A stretch of DNA of 55,313 bases from NCBI RefSeq assembly GCF_003337275.1, contig NZ_QPJQ01000033.1:1-55313 (forward strand), in the 5' to 3' direction. Below the pieces are notes generated by a model. The model was not told the DNA's origin. It made no database searches and was given only the letters and a program-made list of their open reading frames with translations. The translations under genes and the position numbers were made by a program. Shown here piece by piece: positions 1 to 8,253 of the stretch. How positions within the stretch are numbered: the stretch's first letter is position 1; the number at the start of each line of letters is the position of its first letter. The DNA is from Marinomonas foliarum (GTDB lineage Bacteria > Pseudomonadota > Gammaproteobacteria > Pseudomonadales > Marinomonadaceae).

Positions 1-43
1 AACAATCAGTCACAACAAAACCCCTAACCTATAAGGGCATTAA

Positions 44-75
44 AACCAGATAAACACTAGATGTAGTGTCTGGTT
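44..75 (-). terminator. Possible weak terminator hairpin after the Zur-type ABC operon
   Basis: Arms AACCAG-ACACT (44-49 and 54-58) pair with AGTGT-CTGGTT (65-75) across a 6-nt loop, with a 4-nt bulge. On the minus strand the stem is followed by a short TTTTAA run. It lies about 80 bases past the stop of the permease gene. The bulge makes termination uncertain. Nothing else is recognisable in bases 1-156. Confidence 0.35.
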
Positions 76-156
76 GCTCTAAATGGATAGCCCTTGCATA
101 TATACAGTATATTGAGTGTTGGGTTTTAATAAAGCAAGTTTTCTTTTGTTGGCTTT

Positions 157-1215
157 TTACAACGAGACGTTACGTTTTTGTCGCATCAGGAATACAAAAG
201 CGATGCCGCCGACAAGGCCTGTAAGTATGCCGATTGGCATGTCTTCGGGTGGCATGATGATTCTGGAAGCGATGTCTGCCGCGACTAGGAACAAAGCACC
301 GAATAGCGCCGATAACGGCAGGACTTTGCGATAATCGCCGCCAACCAGCAAACGCACGATATGCGGTACCATCAAGCCGACAAAGCCGATGACGCCAGAA
401 AAAGCTACCGCAGCGCCAGTCAGCAGTGCGCAGACAACAATCACTATCAGGCGGAAGCGCTCGACCGGAACGCCCAAGGTGCTGGCACTTTCATCGCCAA
501 GAGTCATAGCGTTTAGATAACGGGCGTTGTAAATCAAATAGCCGGAACCGAGTAAAAGCGTGACCAGCGGAAACCAAAGTTGTCCCCATTGAGCCAGTCC
601 TAATCCGCCAAGCATCCAGAAAATCACTGTATGAGACGATCGATGATCGCCCATAAAAATGAACAGATTTCCCAAGGCCGTCAGCACAAAGGCGACGGCG
701 ACACCGGCGAGAATCAAACGACCCGCACTGTGTGCCGAGGAAAAATTCGCGACAGCTAAGACCAAAAACATTGCACCTAAGGCGCCAATGAAGGCAAACA
801 CGGGAACTGTAACCACACCTAAAATCATGCCAGTGTGGAGCAAGGCGATAATCGCGCCTAACGCCGCCCCAGAAGACACACCCAATAAATGCGGATCGGC
901 CAAAGGATTGCGAGTCACGGATTGCAGTGCCGCACCGACAATCGCCAAGGCAGCCCCGACCATGGCGGCAAGCAGTGTGCGCGGTAAGCGAACTGCCCAG
1001 ATGATGTTCTCGCGCCCCATCGACCAGTTAGGCAGCGTGTTGGTGATTGACAGTTTATGGCCGATCACGCTCCACACAGTGGACTGGCTAATGGACACGG
1101 AACCCACACCAATTGCCACGCCCATTAATAGCAAGAGTAAGATGCTCAACATGATTAACAACGCTGGCAGGGGGATGCGTCCCATGATGGTGAGCTTTTT
1201 CTGGCCTGCTTTCAT
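157..1215 (-). CDS. FecCD/BtuC-family ABC transporter permease (metal-chelate uptake)
   Basis: This is the inner-membrane permease of a siderophore/haem/B12-type ABC importer. The 352-residue length, about nine or ten hydrophobic segments and the conserved early block with ARNPLADPHLLG-like residues (TRNPLADPHLLGVSSGA) are typical of FecCD proteins. The C-terminal GFVGLMVPHIVRLLVG motif is the coupling region of this family. Its ATG overlaps the stop of the upstream binding-protein gene by 4 bases (ATGA), so the two are translationally coupled. It is the last gene of a three-gene operon (ATPase, binding protein, permease). Substrate cannot be read from the sequence, but the operon lies behind a Zur-like operator, which points to a zinc chelate rather than a ferric siderophore. 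Confidence 0.9.
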   Translation of the reverse strand: MKAGQKKLTIMGRIPLPALLIMLSILLLLLMGVAIGVGSVSISQSTVWSVIGHKLSITNTLPNWSMGRENIIWAVRLPRTLLAAMVGAALAIVGAALQSVTRNPLADPHLLGVSSGAALGAIIALLHTGMILGVVTVPVFAFIGALGAMFLVLAVANFSSAHSAGRLILAGVAVAFVLTALGNLFIFMGDHRSSHTVIFWMLGGLGLAQWGQLWFPLVTLLLGSGYLIYNARYLNAMTLGDESASTLGVPVERFRLIVIVVCALLTGAAVAFSGVIGFVGLMVPHIVRLLVGGDYRKVLPLSALFGALFLVAADIASRIIMPPEDMPIGILTGLVGGIAFVFLMRQKRNVSL

Positions 1216-2195
1216 GATGCGGTTCTAAAAGCCTCAGCTAAGCGTTTAATTGCATTAATATTACGAGGCCCCGGCGTTGCCTCGACGTATTCCAATACCA
1301 CGAAATGATTGTTTTTCACGGCTGGAATATTTTCGAAGGCTGGGTTACTGCGCAAGAAGTTGATCTTTTGTTCTGCAGTCACGTCGCCATAGTTAACGAT
1401 GACAATTACCTCTGGAGATCGATCAATAACAGCCTCCCATCCCATTTGCGTCCAGCTTTTCTGTACATCATCAACAATGTTTTTACCGCCAGCAGCTTCG
1501 ATCAAAGCGGTTGGCATGCCGAATCGACCCGAAGTAAAAGGCTGCTCTTCACCGGAATCGTAAACGAAGACTTTCGGTGCTGTTTTTAATGGCTTGAGGT
1601 TGGCTTGGAAGTTAGCCAAATCTTGTTGGTAGCCTTTGACTAAAGCTTGCGCTTTTTCTTCTTTGTCAAAAATACGACCTAGATTGAGTAAATCCACATA
1701 AAGGTCATCCATGGAAACTTTTGGTTTGTCCATGATGTGAATACAGCTTTCTGTTAACTCGTAAACCTTGATGCCAAGAGGAGCCAAGGTATCAGGTGTG
1801 ACGCCGCCACCGACACGCATGCCGTAGTTCCAGCCAGCAAAATAAAAGTCGGCATCGGCGCCTAATAGGACTTCTTTGTTTGGGTATTTAGGAGAAAGCT
1901 CAGGCAATTCACCAATGCCATTTCGTAGCGTTGGGTCTAGAGTTTTCCAGCCAGAAACACCTGTAAAGCCGACCATGTGGTCCTGTAGGCCAAGGGCCAA
2001 CATCATCTCAGTTAGATTCACATCGTTTGATATCGCCGCTCTAGGCGCTTGCTCAAACGTGACCTCTCGGTCGCAGCTTTGTATCGTAACAGGATAGCCA
2101 GAAGCATTGGCCAAGCAAGTGTGTAAAAGCCCGAGTAATGCTCCGCCAATAATTAGTGACGTGCGTTTGGTGCGTGTATTGACGTTCGTTGTCAT
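1212..2195 (-). CDS. Periplasmic substrate-binding protein of metal-chelate ABC importer
   Basis: A 327-residue BtuF/FepB-type (cluster A, class III) periplasmic binding protein. Residues 1-32 look like a signal peptide: basic N-terminus with KR, hydrophobic core LIIGGALLGLLHTCLA, cleavage likely after ANA. The fold is indicated by the PRAAISNDVNLTEMMLALGL block near residue 50, typical of helical-backbone binding proteins, and by a C-terminal PGPRNINAIKRLAEAF helix. It sits between the ATPase gene (25-base gap) and the permease gene (4-base overlap). It would capture the chelate after outer-membrane passage, but no TonB-dependent receptor is in the window. The ligand is unknown; the Zur-type operator upstream suggests a zinc complex. 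Confidence 0.87.
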   Translation of the reverse strand: MTTNVNTRTKRTSLIIGGALLGLLHTCLANASGYPVTIQSCDREVTFEQAPRAAISNDVNLTEMMLALGLQDHMVGFTGVSGWKTLDPTLRNGIGELPELSPKYPNKEVLLGADADFYFAGWNYGMRVGGGVTPDTLAPLGIKVYELTESCIHIMDKPKVSMDDLYVDLLNLGRIFDKEEKAQALVKGYQQDLANFQANLKPLKTAPKVFVYDSGEEQPFTSGRFGMPTALIEAAGGKNIVDDVQKSWTQMGWEAVIDRSPEVIVIVNYGDVTAEQKINFLRSNPAFENIPAVKNNHFVVLEYVEATPGPRNINAIKRLAEAFRTAS

Positions 2196-2219
2196 CGGTC
2201 TGTCCTGTTAATCATTCCG

Positions 2220-3071
2220 TTAATCGTTAATAAAAAAAGAAAATCTGGGTCGTTGTGTGATGGGATGCTCATCAATAATGGTGTCCACATCAAATACTTG
2301 TTTTATGCGTTGCTTGGTAAAGACATCATTGGGTGGCGCGCAGTCCTGCATTTCACCATTTTGCATTACTAAGACTCGGTCAGCGTAAGCGGAGGCGAGG
2401 GCCAAATCATGCAATGACACAATAAGCGTGCAGGGCAGTTTTGCTAATAAAGCCAACACATCAAGCTGGTGACGAATGTCGAGATGATTGGTTGGCTCAT
2501 CGAGAATAAGTACATCAGGGCGCTGCGCTAACGCTCTGGCGATCATCACTCGTTGGCGTTCGCCGCCAGACAAAGAGTCAAAAGAGCGATCGGCCAAATG
2601 TGCCACATCAAGTAAGGCGAGTGCGCTATCGACGATTTCGGAATCTTCGTCAGAGCGTCCCCAAACAAGCGACTTTGGTGTCAGGCCGATTTCTACCATT
2701 TCAAAAACGCTTAGACCAAATTCACCGCCTGCGTCTTGTAATACGGTAGCGATGCGTTGGGCGCATTGGCGCGGCGACAAGGACCATAAATCTTGGTTAT
2801 CAAGTAAAACCGTGCCCTTGGTTGGTTTATTGGTACGATAAAGACAGCGTAATAAGCTGGTTTTTCCGGAACCGTTCGGCCCAACAATCGCCAGAAACTC
2901 GCCTGGATGAATGGTGGCGGTTATTGGCTTGAGCAAGGTTTTGTCACGATAAGGCGACCAAGCGACGTCGTTCAGTTGTATGCCAGCGGGCTTGCAAGCG
3001 GAAAAAAACGCGTAAGAAGTATCGTCTTGTTGGCATTTATTAGTTGGAGTATTACTGGTTTGGCTGGTCAA
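2220..3071 (-). CDS. FecE/FhuC-type ABC transporter ATP-binding protein
   Basis: A 283-residue ATPase that powers the adjacent FecCD-type permease. Walker A is GPNGSGKTS near residue 64, the signature is LSGGERQRV, and Walker B is LILDEPTNHLD, followed by the switch His in SLHDLALA. It is the first gene of the operon. The only available start is TTG at 3071; there is no ATG before the Walker A motif, and the SD is poor (GGAA about 10 bases away). The first 30 residues or so are low in similarity to the family and may be partly untranslated. The start codon lies 26 bases after a near-perfect Zur palindrome (3098-3112), so transcription is probably zinc-repressed. Confidence 0.88.
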   Translation of the reverse strand: MTSQTSNTPTNKCQQDDTSYAFFSACKPAGIQLNDVAWSPYRDKTLLKPITATIHPGEFLAIVGPNGSGKTSLLRCLYRTNKPTKGTVLLDNQDLWSLSPRQCAQRIATVLQDAGGEFGLSVFEMVEIGLTPKSLVWGRSDEDSEIVDSALALLDVAHLADRSFDSLSGGERQRVMIARALAQRPDVLILDEPTNHLDIRHQLDVLALLAKLPCTLIVSLHDLALASAYADRVLVMQNGEMQDCAPPNDVFTKQRIKQVFDVDTIIDEHPITQRPRFSFFIND

Positions 3072-3094
3072 GGCGATAGGGTTCCGTAATATTT

Positions 3095-3112
3095 AAATGT
3101 TATAATATAACA
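3095..3112 (-). promoter_or_regulatory. Candidate Zur box in front of FecCD-type ABC operon
   Basis: The sequence contains the perfect odd-centred palindrome TGTTATA-A-TATAACA at 3098-3112, preceded by AAA. This matches the well-known gammaproteobacterial Zur consensus core TGTTATANTATAACA. It lies 26 bases before the TTG start of the ATPase gene and would cover the core promoter. The divergent OsmC-like gene starts about 200 bases away on the other side, so the box is best assigned to the ABC operon. Confidence 0.8.
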
Positions 3113-3310
3113 AAATAAGATATGGACACAATCTGCCCTTTAAAAGGCTGACTATACGTAAGGACGGTTAGCTCAACAAGGCCTGTTGATTGGCGAATTT
3201 TCATCTTCACATGCGCTAATTCAATAAAGAATCGGCAAGAGGGCTATATTGGCTCACGGTAGCGAGGTAAAGTTAGCCTATTTATGCCATGAGATGAAAT
3301 GAGGATCGAT

Positions 3311-3778
3311 ATGTCTGAATACTTTGCAACGGTTGAGTGGAAGCGTGGTTCGCAGGTTTTTTCAGACAAAAAATACAGCCGTGCCCATGAATGGCAGTTC
3401 GAAGGCGGTATCGTTATTCCTGCTTCGTCGTCGCCACACATTGTGCCTTTGCCCATGTCTGTGGCGGAAAATGTCGATCCTGAAGAGGCCTTTGTTGCTT
3501 CTATTTCCAGCTGTCATATGTTGTTCTTTTTGGACTTCGCCTCACGCAAAAAACTCATAGTCGAACAATACACAGACCGCGCTATGGGCACCTTGGCCGT
3601 CGGCCCCAACGGCAAACAAATGATGACCGAAGTCGTGCTTCGTCCAACGGCCACCTTTGTGGGTGAAAGGCCCAGCGCCGATGTATTAAAAGCGCTTCAT
3701 CACCAATCCCACGAAGCTTGTTTTATCGCTAACTCGGTGTTGACCGAAGTTCGAGTCGATGAGGCGTTTTGTATTTGA
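3311..3778 (+). CDS. OsmC family peroxiredoxin-like protein
   Basis: A 155-residue OsmC/Ohr superfamily protein, cytoplasmic, of the group with the MSEYFATVEWKRG beginning. Members reduce organic peroxides through two cysteines. Here the first Cys lies in the ASISSCHMLFFLDFAS helix and the second in HHQSHEACFIANSV, both at the expected places. The start chosen is the second ATG (3311), with GAGG six bases upstream; an in-frame ATG at 3299 would add four residues. It is transcribed toward the GST gene and ends 9 bases from that gene's stop, so the two are convergent. It is distinct from the true Ohr at 7334. Confidence 0.82.
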   Translation: MSEYFATVEWKRGSQVFSDKKYSRAHEWQFEGGIVIPASSSPHIVPLPMSVAENVDPEEAFVASISSCHMLFFLDFASRKKLIVEQYTDRAMGTLAVGPNGKQMMTEVVLRPTATFVGERPSADVLKALHHQSHEACFIANSVLTEVRVDEAFCI

Positions 3779-3787
3779 TTTTTGACG

Positions 3788-4399
3788 TTAAACTTGGGTA
3801 ATGGGAATGAACCAATCCAAGTCCTCAATCTCTTTAATCCAACGTTGAATATTTGGATACTCAGACAATTGATAAGCGCCGCCTTCTTCCGCCACATGGG
3901 TATAAGGGAAAAGGCAAATATCGGCAAGAGTCATAGTGTTTCCGACTAAATAAGTGTGATCGGCTAAGGCCTCTTCCATTTGTTTTAACGCGGCGTGACC
4001 TTGCTTAATCCGGTCTGGCAGCATCTGCTTTTTTAGATCCGTCATGGCGTTATGAGTTAGCCAAAATCGTGGTGAAGCAATATTAGGTTCATGGCTGTAT
4101 TGCTCCCAAAATAACCATTTATAGACCTTGGCTCTAAGGATCGGATCCGGTGGCAATAGCGAGGAATTATACTGTTCCGCAAGATAGAGAAGCACCGCAT
4201 TACTTTCGCTTAAGCATTGCCCGTCATCCAATTCCAAGACTGGAATTTTTCCATTTGGGTTCATCGCCAAGAAAGACTCTGTACGCGTTTCGCCCTTGGT
4301 GATGTCATATTGTTTTAAGATCACTTTCATGTCTAAGCGCGCGCATAACAAACGGATTTTATAACCGTTCCCTGAGGGCAAGAAATCGTGCAGAATCAT
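3788..4399 (-). CDS. Glutathione S-transferase family protein
   Basis: A 203-residue cytosolic GST. The thioredoxin-like N-terminal domain (about residues 1-80) carries GKIPVLELDDGQCLSESNAVLLYLA, where the cis-Pro and the glutathione-contacting ES pair are clear. The helical C-terminal domain follows, with the N-capping motif TLADICLFPYTH. Start is at 4399, where AAGGAGA precedes the ATG; the frame is open further upstream to 4501 but that part is unlike GSTs. A LysR gene starts divergently 139 bases away and is the likely regulator. The particular electrophile conjugated cannot be predicted. Confidence 0.86.
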   Translation of the reverse strand: MILHDFLPSGNGYKIRLLCARLDMKVILKQYDITKGETRTESFLAMNPNGKIPVLELDDGQCLSESNAVLLYLAEQYNSSLLPPDPILRAKVYKWLFWEQYSHEPNIASPRFWLTHNAMTDLKKQMLPDRIKQGHAALKQMEEALADHTYLVGNTMTLADICLFPYTHVAEEGGAYQLSEYPNIQRWIKEIEDLDWFIPITQV

Positions 4400-4537
4400 G
4401 AGTGTCTCCTTCTTAGTTGATGCTTTGATCATCTGATAAACAGCGCACGGAAAAAAGCGAATTAAATTGAAGGCTGGCTTAACGCATTTTGATGAATGCA
4501 TTTAAGTTAAAGTGTGTAAAACAAAGAGAGGACAGCA

Positions 4538-5377
4538 TTGGACACGGAACTATTAAAGACGCTTGTGGCGATTGTTGATCATGGCAGTTTTCAACGCGCC
4601 GCTATGCAAACTTTTCGTACTCCCTCGGCCGTCAGCATGCAAATGAAGCGGCTAGAAGAGCAAGTCGGCACCGAGCTGTTTTGCAAGCAAGGTCGGGAGC
4701 AAGTGCTTACTGAAGACGGTCAGCAGTTGGTGCATTACGCACGGCGCATCTTGCAGCTGCAAGAGAGCGCATTACAATCCATCAAAGGCCCACAGCAGGG
4801 TGTCTTGCTGAATCTCGGTTGCCCAAATGATTATGTGGCGAATTTACTCGTTATTGTCATGTCTGTCATGGAAACCATGCAGCCTAGTATTCGCTTTCGA
4901 ATTCGTACGGGGACATCGGCTGAACTAAGAGAGCTGATGGACAAGGGGGAGGTGGATTTAGCACTAGTTACACGAACACCTGACAGCGACGAAGGTTTGA
5001 CCTTGTTCCAAGACAAAGGTGTTTGGGTGGCGAAGAAAGGCTTTGATTGGACGACACTGAATCCTTTATCACTGGCCTTATATGAATCGAGCTGTAAATT
5101 CCATTCTAGCGCAGTTGATGGTTTGCAGAAAAAAGGCACGGATTATCAGCTGTATTGTGTGACCGCGAATCTTACCCTGATTGAACGTCTTCTAATGGCC
5201 GAAAAAGCTATCTCCGCCATCGCCAGCATCAGCGTGAATGATTCACTGGAAATCATCGAAAGTGACCTATTGCCAGCCTTGCCAGCGGTACAAATTGCCT
5301 TTTCCCGCTCCGCCTCCGCACCCGATTGGTTAACGATCGCTTGGATAGAAGAAGTAATTGAACGGGTGAGGAAGTAA
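4538..5377 (+). CDS. LysR family transcriptional regulator
   Basis: A 279-residue LysR-type regulator. The N-terminal winged HTH (about residues 3-62) reads FQRAAMQTFRTPSAVSMQMKRLEE, with the usual recognition helix, followed by a linker helix and a periplasmic-binding-like effector domain. It starts with TTG at 4538 behind GAGAGGA; no ATG fits. It is divergent from the GST gene, the standard LysR arrangement for controlling its neighbour. The effector is unknown. Confidence 0.85.
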   Translation: MDTELLKTLVAIVDHGSFQRAAMQTFRTPSAVSMQMKRLEEQVGTELFCKQGREQVLTEDGQQLVHYARRILQLQESALQSIKGPQQGVLLNLGCPNDYVANLLVIVMSVMETMQPSIRFRIRTGTSAELRELMDKGEVDLALVTRTPDSDEGLTLFQDKGVWVAKKGFDWTTLNPLSLALYESSCKFHSSAVDGLQKKGTDYQLYCVTANLTLIERLLMAEKAISAIASISVNDSLEIIESDLLPALPAVQIAFSRSASAPDWLTIAWIEEVIERVRK

Positions 5378-5391
5378 AGTTAATGACAAGT

Positions 5392-5670
5392 TCAAGCCTC
5401 TGCAACAGTATAAAACCATTCAACATTTTTCGTTATTTCACCCCAATGTGACGCCTTCACTCTGGCTTGATGTTTTTCAAATGCCGCTTTGTCGGTGAAT
5501 TCTTCGTACACATCAAAGTGTTGTGGGTTGTTTGAATCTCGCACCACAGTGAAGGCGTTGCAACCCGCTTCTTGCTGCGTCAGGGTGATGTGGTTGGGTA
5601 GCTCTGCCAATACCGCATTTAGATCTTCTGATGGCACTTCAATATGACCGCTTAGGGTAACGTTTGGCAT
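5392..5670 (-). CDS. ABM-domain monooxygenase-like protein (YgiN type)
   Basis: A 92-residue antibiotic-biosynthesis-monooxygenase (ABM) domain protein. The dimeric ferredoxin-like fold is recognisable from the strand/helix pattern, with the conserved EAGCNAFTVVRDSNNPQHF strand and YEEFTDKAAFEKHQ helix. Members include quinol monooxygenases and haem or polyketide oxygenases, acting without a bound cofactor. Start 5670 follows AGGACG; an in-frame ATG at 5712 would run into the upstream gene. It follows the EamA transporter gene with an 11-base gap and is probably cotranscribed with it. The substrate is unknown. Confidence 0.8.
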   Translation of the reverse strand: MPNVTLSGHIEVPSEDLNAVLAELPNHITLTQQEAGCNAFTVVRDSNNPQHFDVYEEFTDKAAFEKHQARVKASHWGEITKNVEWFYTVAEA

Positions 5671-5681
5671 GGTCGTTCGTC

Positions 5682-6599
5682 CTATCGGTTCTTTGTGAGA
5701 GAAAATGCCCAATTAAATTTCACTGCGCTGACGGCGAGTAATATCAATATCACTCCGAGTATTTGCGTTAGGCTGATATGGGTCGAAAAAGCCAAATGGT
5801 CGACAAATAGAGCGGTGATCGGATAAATAAACGATAGCAAGGCAATTAGACTGGTGGGTAGCTTTTGAAAGCTGTCGTACATGATGATGTACATAAATCC
5901 GGTTAGCACGGCACCGAGTATCAATAGATCCATCCAATGACTGGTTTGCGTCGGTAAATTGTTGAAGTCCGCAAAGGGCAAAAGCATAAAGATACCAACG
6001 ACCACCTGTACCAAGGCCACAAATGTCGAAGGTACTTGGCTGACTTTTTTCGTCACCAAAGTAGTCACGGTATAAAGTAACGCCGCACCTAAGGCGAGTG
6101 ATAAGCCAAATAATGCATAAGATCCATCGCTGCTTGCTTCACCCGAGAAGAGGGCATTGAGTTCATTCAAATCCAATTCTACGATTAAAAACAGCCCGAT
6201 AAACGCCAAGGCGAGCCAAAACAGTAAGCTGGCCGATAACTTTTCTTTGGTGATTAACGCACCAGTTATGACTAAAAAGAGTGGTTGCATGTGATAAGCC
6301 ACTGTGGCGATAGAAAAGGGAATGTAATTGAACGAGGCAAATAGAAATATCCAGTTTCCTACCAAGGTGACGCCACCCAAAATAATCATCAGCAAGACAC
6401 TGCGCTGAAAGTATTCTCGACGAATTAATCCTGCATAGTAGGCGTAACCGCCTAGAACAAGAGCGCCGATGACGCAGCGGAAAAATACTACGTTCCAAAA
6501 GGCTTGGCCTGAACTGATAACAAAATAACCGATAGTGCCAGAGAGAATCATGGCGAGAACCAATTCGATAGTGCCTATGGTGGTGCTGGAGCGCTGCAT
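5682..6599 (-). CDS. EamA/DMT family transporter
   Basis: A 305-residue drug/metabolite transporter with ten hydrophobic helices in two EamA repeats (about residues 10-140 and 155-295). It is probably an inner-membrane exporter of metabolites or amino-acid-like compounds. Start 6599 is preferred because AAGGA lies at good distance; an ATG 18 bases upstream (6617) is also in frame. The upstream region holds an inverted repeat GGTTAAT-N10-ATTAACC (6678-6701), a possible operator shared with the divergent ohrR. It forms a likely operon with the downstream ABM protein. Confidence 0.83.
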   Translation of the reverse strand: MQRSSTTIGTIELVLAMILSGTIGYFVISSGQAFWNVVFFRCVIGALVLGGYAYYAGLIRREYFQRSVLLMIILGGVTLVGNWIFLFASFNYIPFSIATVAYHMQPLFLVITGALITKEKLSASLLFWLALAFIGLFLIVELDLNELNALFSGEASSDGSYALFGLSLALGAALLYTVTTLVTKKVSQVPSTFVALVQVVVGIFMLLPFADFNNLPTQTSHWMDLLILGAVLTGFMYIIMYDSFQKLPTSLIALLSFIYPITALFVDHLAFSTHISLTQILGVILILLAVSAVKFNWAFSLTKNR

Positions 6600-6742
6600 G
6601 GTATTCCTTTGAGTCATGACGAAACTCGATAATAACAGAGTCTTAAATCAAGATTGTCATTTTGCTGTGTTAGAGAAGGTTAATGTGTAAAATGATTAAC
6701 CATTATCGCTAAAACTGTTCGCGCAACTATCCATGAGAACTT

Positions 6743-7195
6743 ATGACTTCTGACAATTCGTTATTTCCTAAAAATCCATTATTACTCGACAACCAGTTGT
6801 GTTTTGCCCTGTACTCGACGTCTCTTGCGATGACGCAGTTTTATAAAGAGCCGCTTTCAGCGATCGGTCTGACCTATCCGCAATATACGGTGATGTTGAT
6901 TTTGTGGGAGCAAGATGGCGTAAGCTTGAAGCACATCAGCGATGCGCTTGGGCAAAAATCTGGTGCACTTACACCCGTAATCAAGCGTATGGAAGCTGAT
7001 GGATTAGTGCAGCGTTTACGTGGTGTGGACGATGATCGTAGCTTGAGTATTGCCTTGACTGAAAAAGGCAAAAAACTGCGTGAACAAGGTTTAGAAGTAA
7101 ACCGCTGTGTTGCTGAAGCATGCGGAATCGATATGAATGAAGTGGTCGCTTTACGTGAGCAGCTCGTTGCCCTTAGGAAAAAACTTACGAAATAG
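6743..7195 (+). CDS. ohrR: OhrR, MarR-family organic-peroxide-sensing repressor
   Basis: A 150-residue MarR-family regulator that represses ohr and is inactivated when organic hydroperoxide oxidises its reactive cysteine. That cysteine is Cys20 in the LLLDNQLCFALYSTS segment, the diagnostic OhrR motif. Cys122 and Cys127 near the C-terminus fit the two-cysteine (Xanthomonas-like) subtype, which forms an intersubunit disulfide. The winged HTH spans about residues 55-105 (ISDALGQKSGALTPVIKRME, then the DDRS wing). It is directly upstream of ohr, and palindromes in the gap are the likely operators. Confidence 0.93.
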   Translation: MTSDNSLFPKNPLLLDNQLCFALYSTSLAMTQFYKEPLSAIGLTYPQYTVMLILWEQDGVSLKHISDALGQKSGALTPVIKRMEADGLVQRLRGVDDDRSLSIALTEKGKKLREQGLEVNRCVAEACGIDMNEVVALREQLVALRKKLTK

Positions 7196-7196
7196 G

Positions 7197-7285
7197 TATT
7201 GCGCAATAATAGTTATTGCAATAACATAAATTCATCGGCTCATCCTATTGAGCCTTTATTTTTAACTTTATTGTTATCGCGATAA
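7197..7285. promoter_or_regulatory. Three palindromic candidate OhrR operators before ohr
   Basis: The ohrR-ohr gap holds three perfect palindromes of the same style: TATTGCGCAATA (7197-7208), GTTATTGCAATAAC (7212-7225) and TTATCGCGATAA (7274-7285). All fit TTATNGCNATAA or a slight variant. The third lies about 50 bases before the ohr start codon and is well placed for repression. OhrR sites elsewhere are AT-rich palindromes of similar length, so assignment to OhrR is reasonable but inferred. Confidence 0.6.
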
Positions 7286-7333
7286 TTATTAAGTAAGCAA
7301 TATTCATCAATAGTGTTATTAAGGAGCAATATT

Positions 7334-7756
7334 ATGAAACCTATTTACAGCGCAACAGCAACATCCACTGGTGGCCGCGACGGTCGCTCTGTTTCATCTG
7401 ATAATAAACTGGACCTCGCTCTAAGCACGCCAAAAGAACTTGGTGGCGCTGGTGGTGAAGGGACTAACCCAGAGCAGCTATTTGCCGCAGGTTACTCTGC
7501 TTGTTTTATCGGTGCATTTAAGTTGGTGGCATCCAAGCAAAAAGTGAAACTTCCAAATGATGTCAGCATAACGGCTACCATTGGTATCGGTGAAAACACG
7601 AAAGGCGAAGGCTTCACTATCTGTGCAGATTTAGAAGTAGATGTGCCTGGCGTAGAAAAAGACGTTGTTGAGCAATTGGTTGAAGCCGCTCACAAGGTTT
7701 GCCCATATTCCAATGCGACACGCGGTAACATTGATGTGAACTTCACCATCAAATAA
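7334..7756 (+). CDS. ohr: Ohr, organic hydroperoxide resistance protein
   Basis: A 140-residue thiol peroxidase of the Ohr subfamily that reduces fatty-acid and alkyl hydroperoxides using lipoyl groups. Both catalytic cysteines are present: Cys57 in [10 protein letters not shown] and Cys123 in [12 protein letters not shown]. The catalytic Arg17 in GGRDGRS is also present. Length is exactly that of the family. The start is 7334, directly behind AAGGAG; an upstream in-frame start (7313) is not needed. It is followed by a strong terminator hairpin at 7788-7821. Confidence 0.96.
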   Translation: MKPIYSATATSTGGRDGRSVSSDNKLDLALSTPKELGGAGGEGTNPEQLFAAGYSACFIGAFKLVASKQKVKLPNDVSITATIGIGENTKGEGFTICADLEVDVPGVEKDVVEQLVEAAHKVCPYSNATRGNIDVNFTIK

Positions 7757-7787
7757 ACGCTTTCAAATTGAAGCGTTAGTCTGAGAG

Positions 7788-7821
7788 TCCCTTTTGCATG
7801 AATTTGCAGAAGGGATTTTTT
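7788..7821 (+). terminator. Rho-independent terminator after ohr
   Basis: The stem TCCCTTTTGCA / TGCAGAAGGGA (11 pairs with one G-T) is followed by a run of six T. It lies about 30 bases after the ohr stop codon. Confidence 0.85.
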
Positions 7822-7902
7822 GTTGCGTTTTAATCATAGTCTTAACCGACTACACTGGTGTTGATACGACACATTTTCTGATTTAAATAGAGGTGAAACA
7901 GC

Positions 7903-8211
7903 ATGACACATCGAAAGCTCGAACAGCATGAGATAGAGCAAGCCCTTAACCAGCTAAATACAGAATCGTCAGAAGACTGGGCAATAGAAGACGAAAAACT
8001 CAGTAAAACCTTTAAATTCAAAGACTTTCAGCATGCTTTCGGTTTTATGACCATGTGTGCGATATACGCAGAAAAGAAAGATCATCATCCCGAATGGTTT
8101 AATGTTTACAACAAAGTTAGCATTCAACTGACGTCTCACGATGTATCTGGCATCTCTAATAAAGACTTTGATTTAGCGAAAAAAATGGAAGCCTTTGCAT
8201 TGTCTTTGTAA
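7903..8211 (+). CDS. phhB: Pterin-4a-carbinolamine dehydratase
   Basis: A 102-residue 4a-hydroxytetrahydrobiopterin dehydratase, which recycles the pterin cofactor of phenylalanine hydroxylase. The family motif is clear: [16 protein letters not shown], with the catalytic His pair and Pro. Length matches the family (about 100-110). It stands alone here, without phhA next to it. The SD is GAGGTG about 9 bases before the ATG. Confidence 0.93.
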   Translation: MTHRKLEQHEIEQALNQLNTESSEDWAIEDEKLSKTFKFKDFQHAFGFMTMCAIYAEKKDHHPEWFNVYNKVSIQLTSHDVSGISNKDFDLAKKMEAFALSL

Positions 8212-8253
8212 CCGATATTTCGCGGTAACGCATAGGCTTTTCATATAACGGAA

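Noticed and set aside
659..1228. 189-codon open frame on the plus strand opposite the FecCD permease
   Set aside because: It is fully antisense to a clear permease gene, has no family features, and its composition reflects the complement of hydrophobic codons.
3244..3456. 70-codon minus-strand frame overlapping the OsmC-like gene
   Set aside because: Overlaps a conserved gene in antisense, with no motif or SD.
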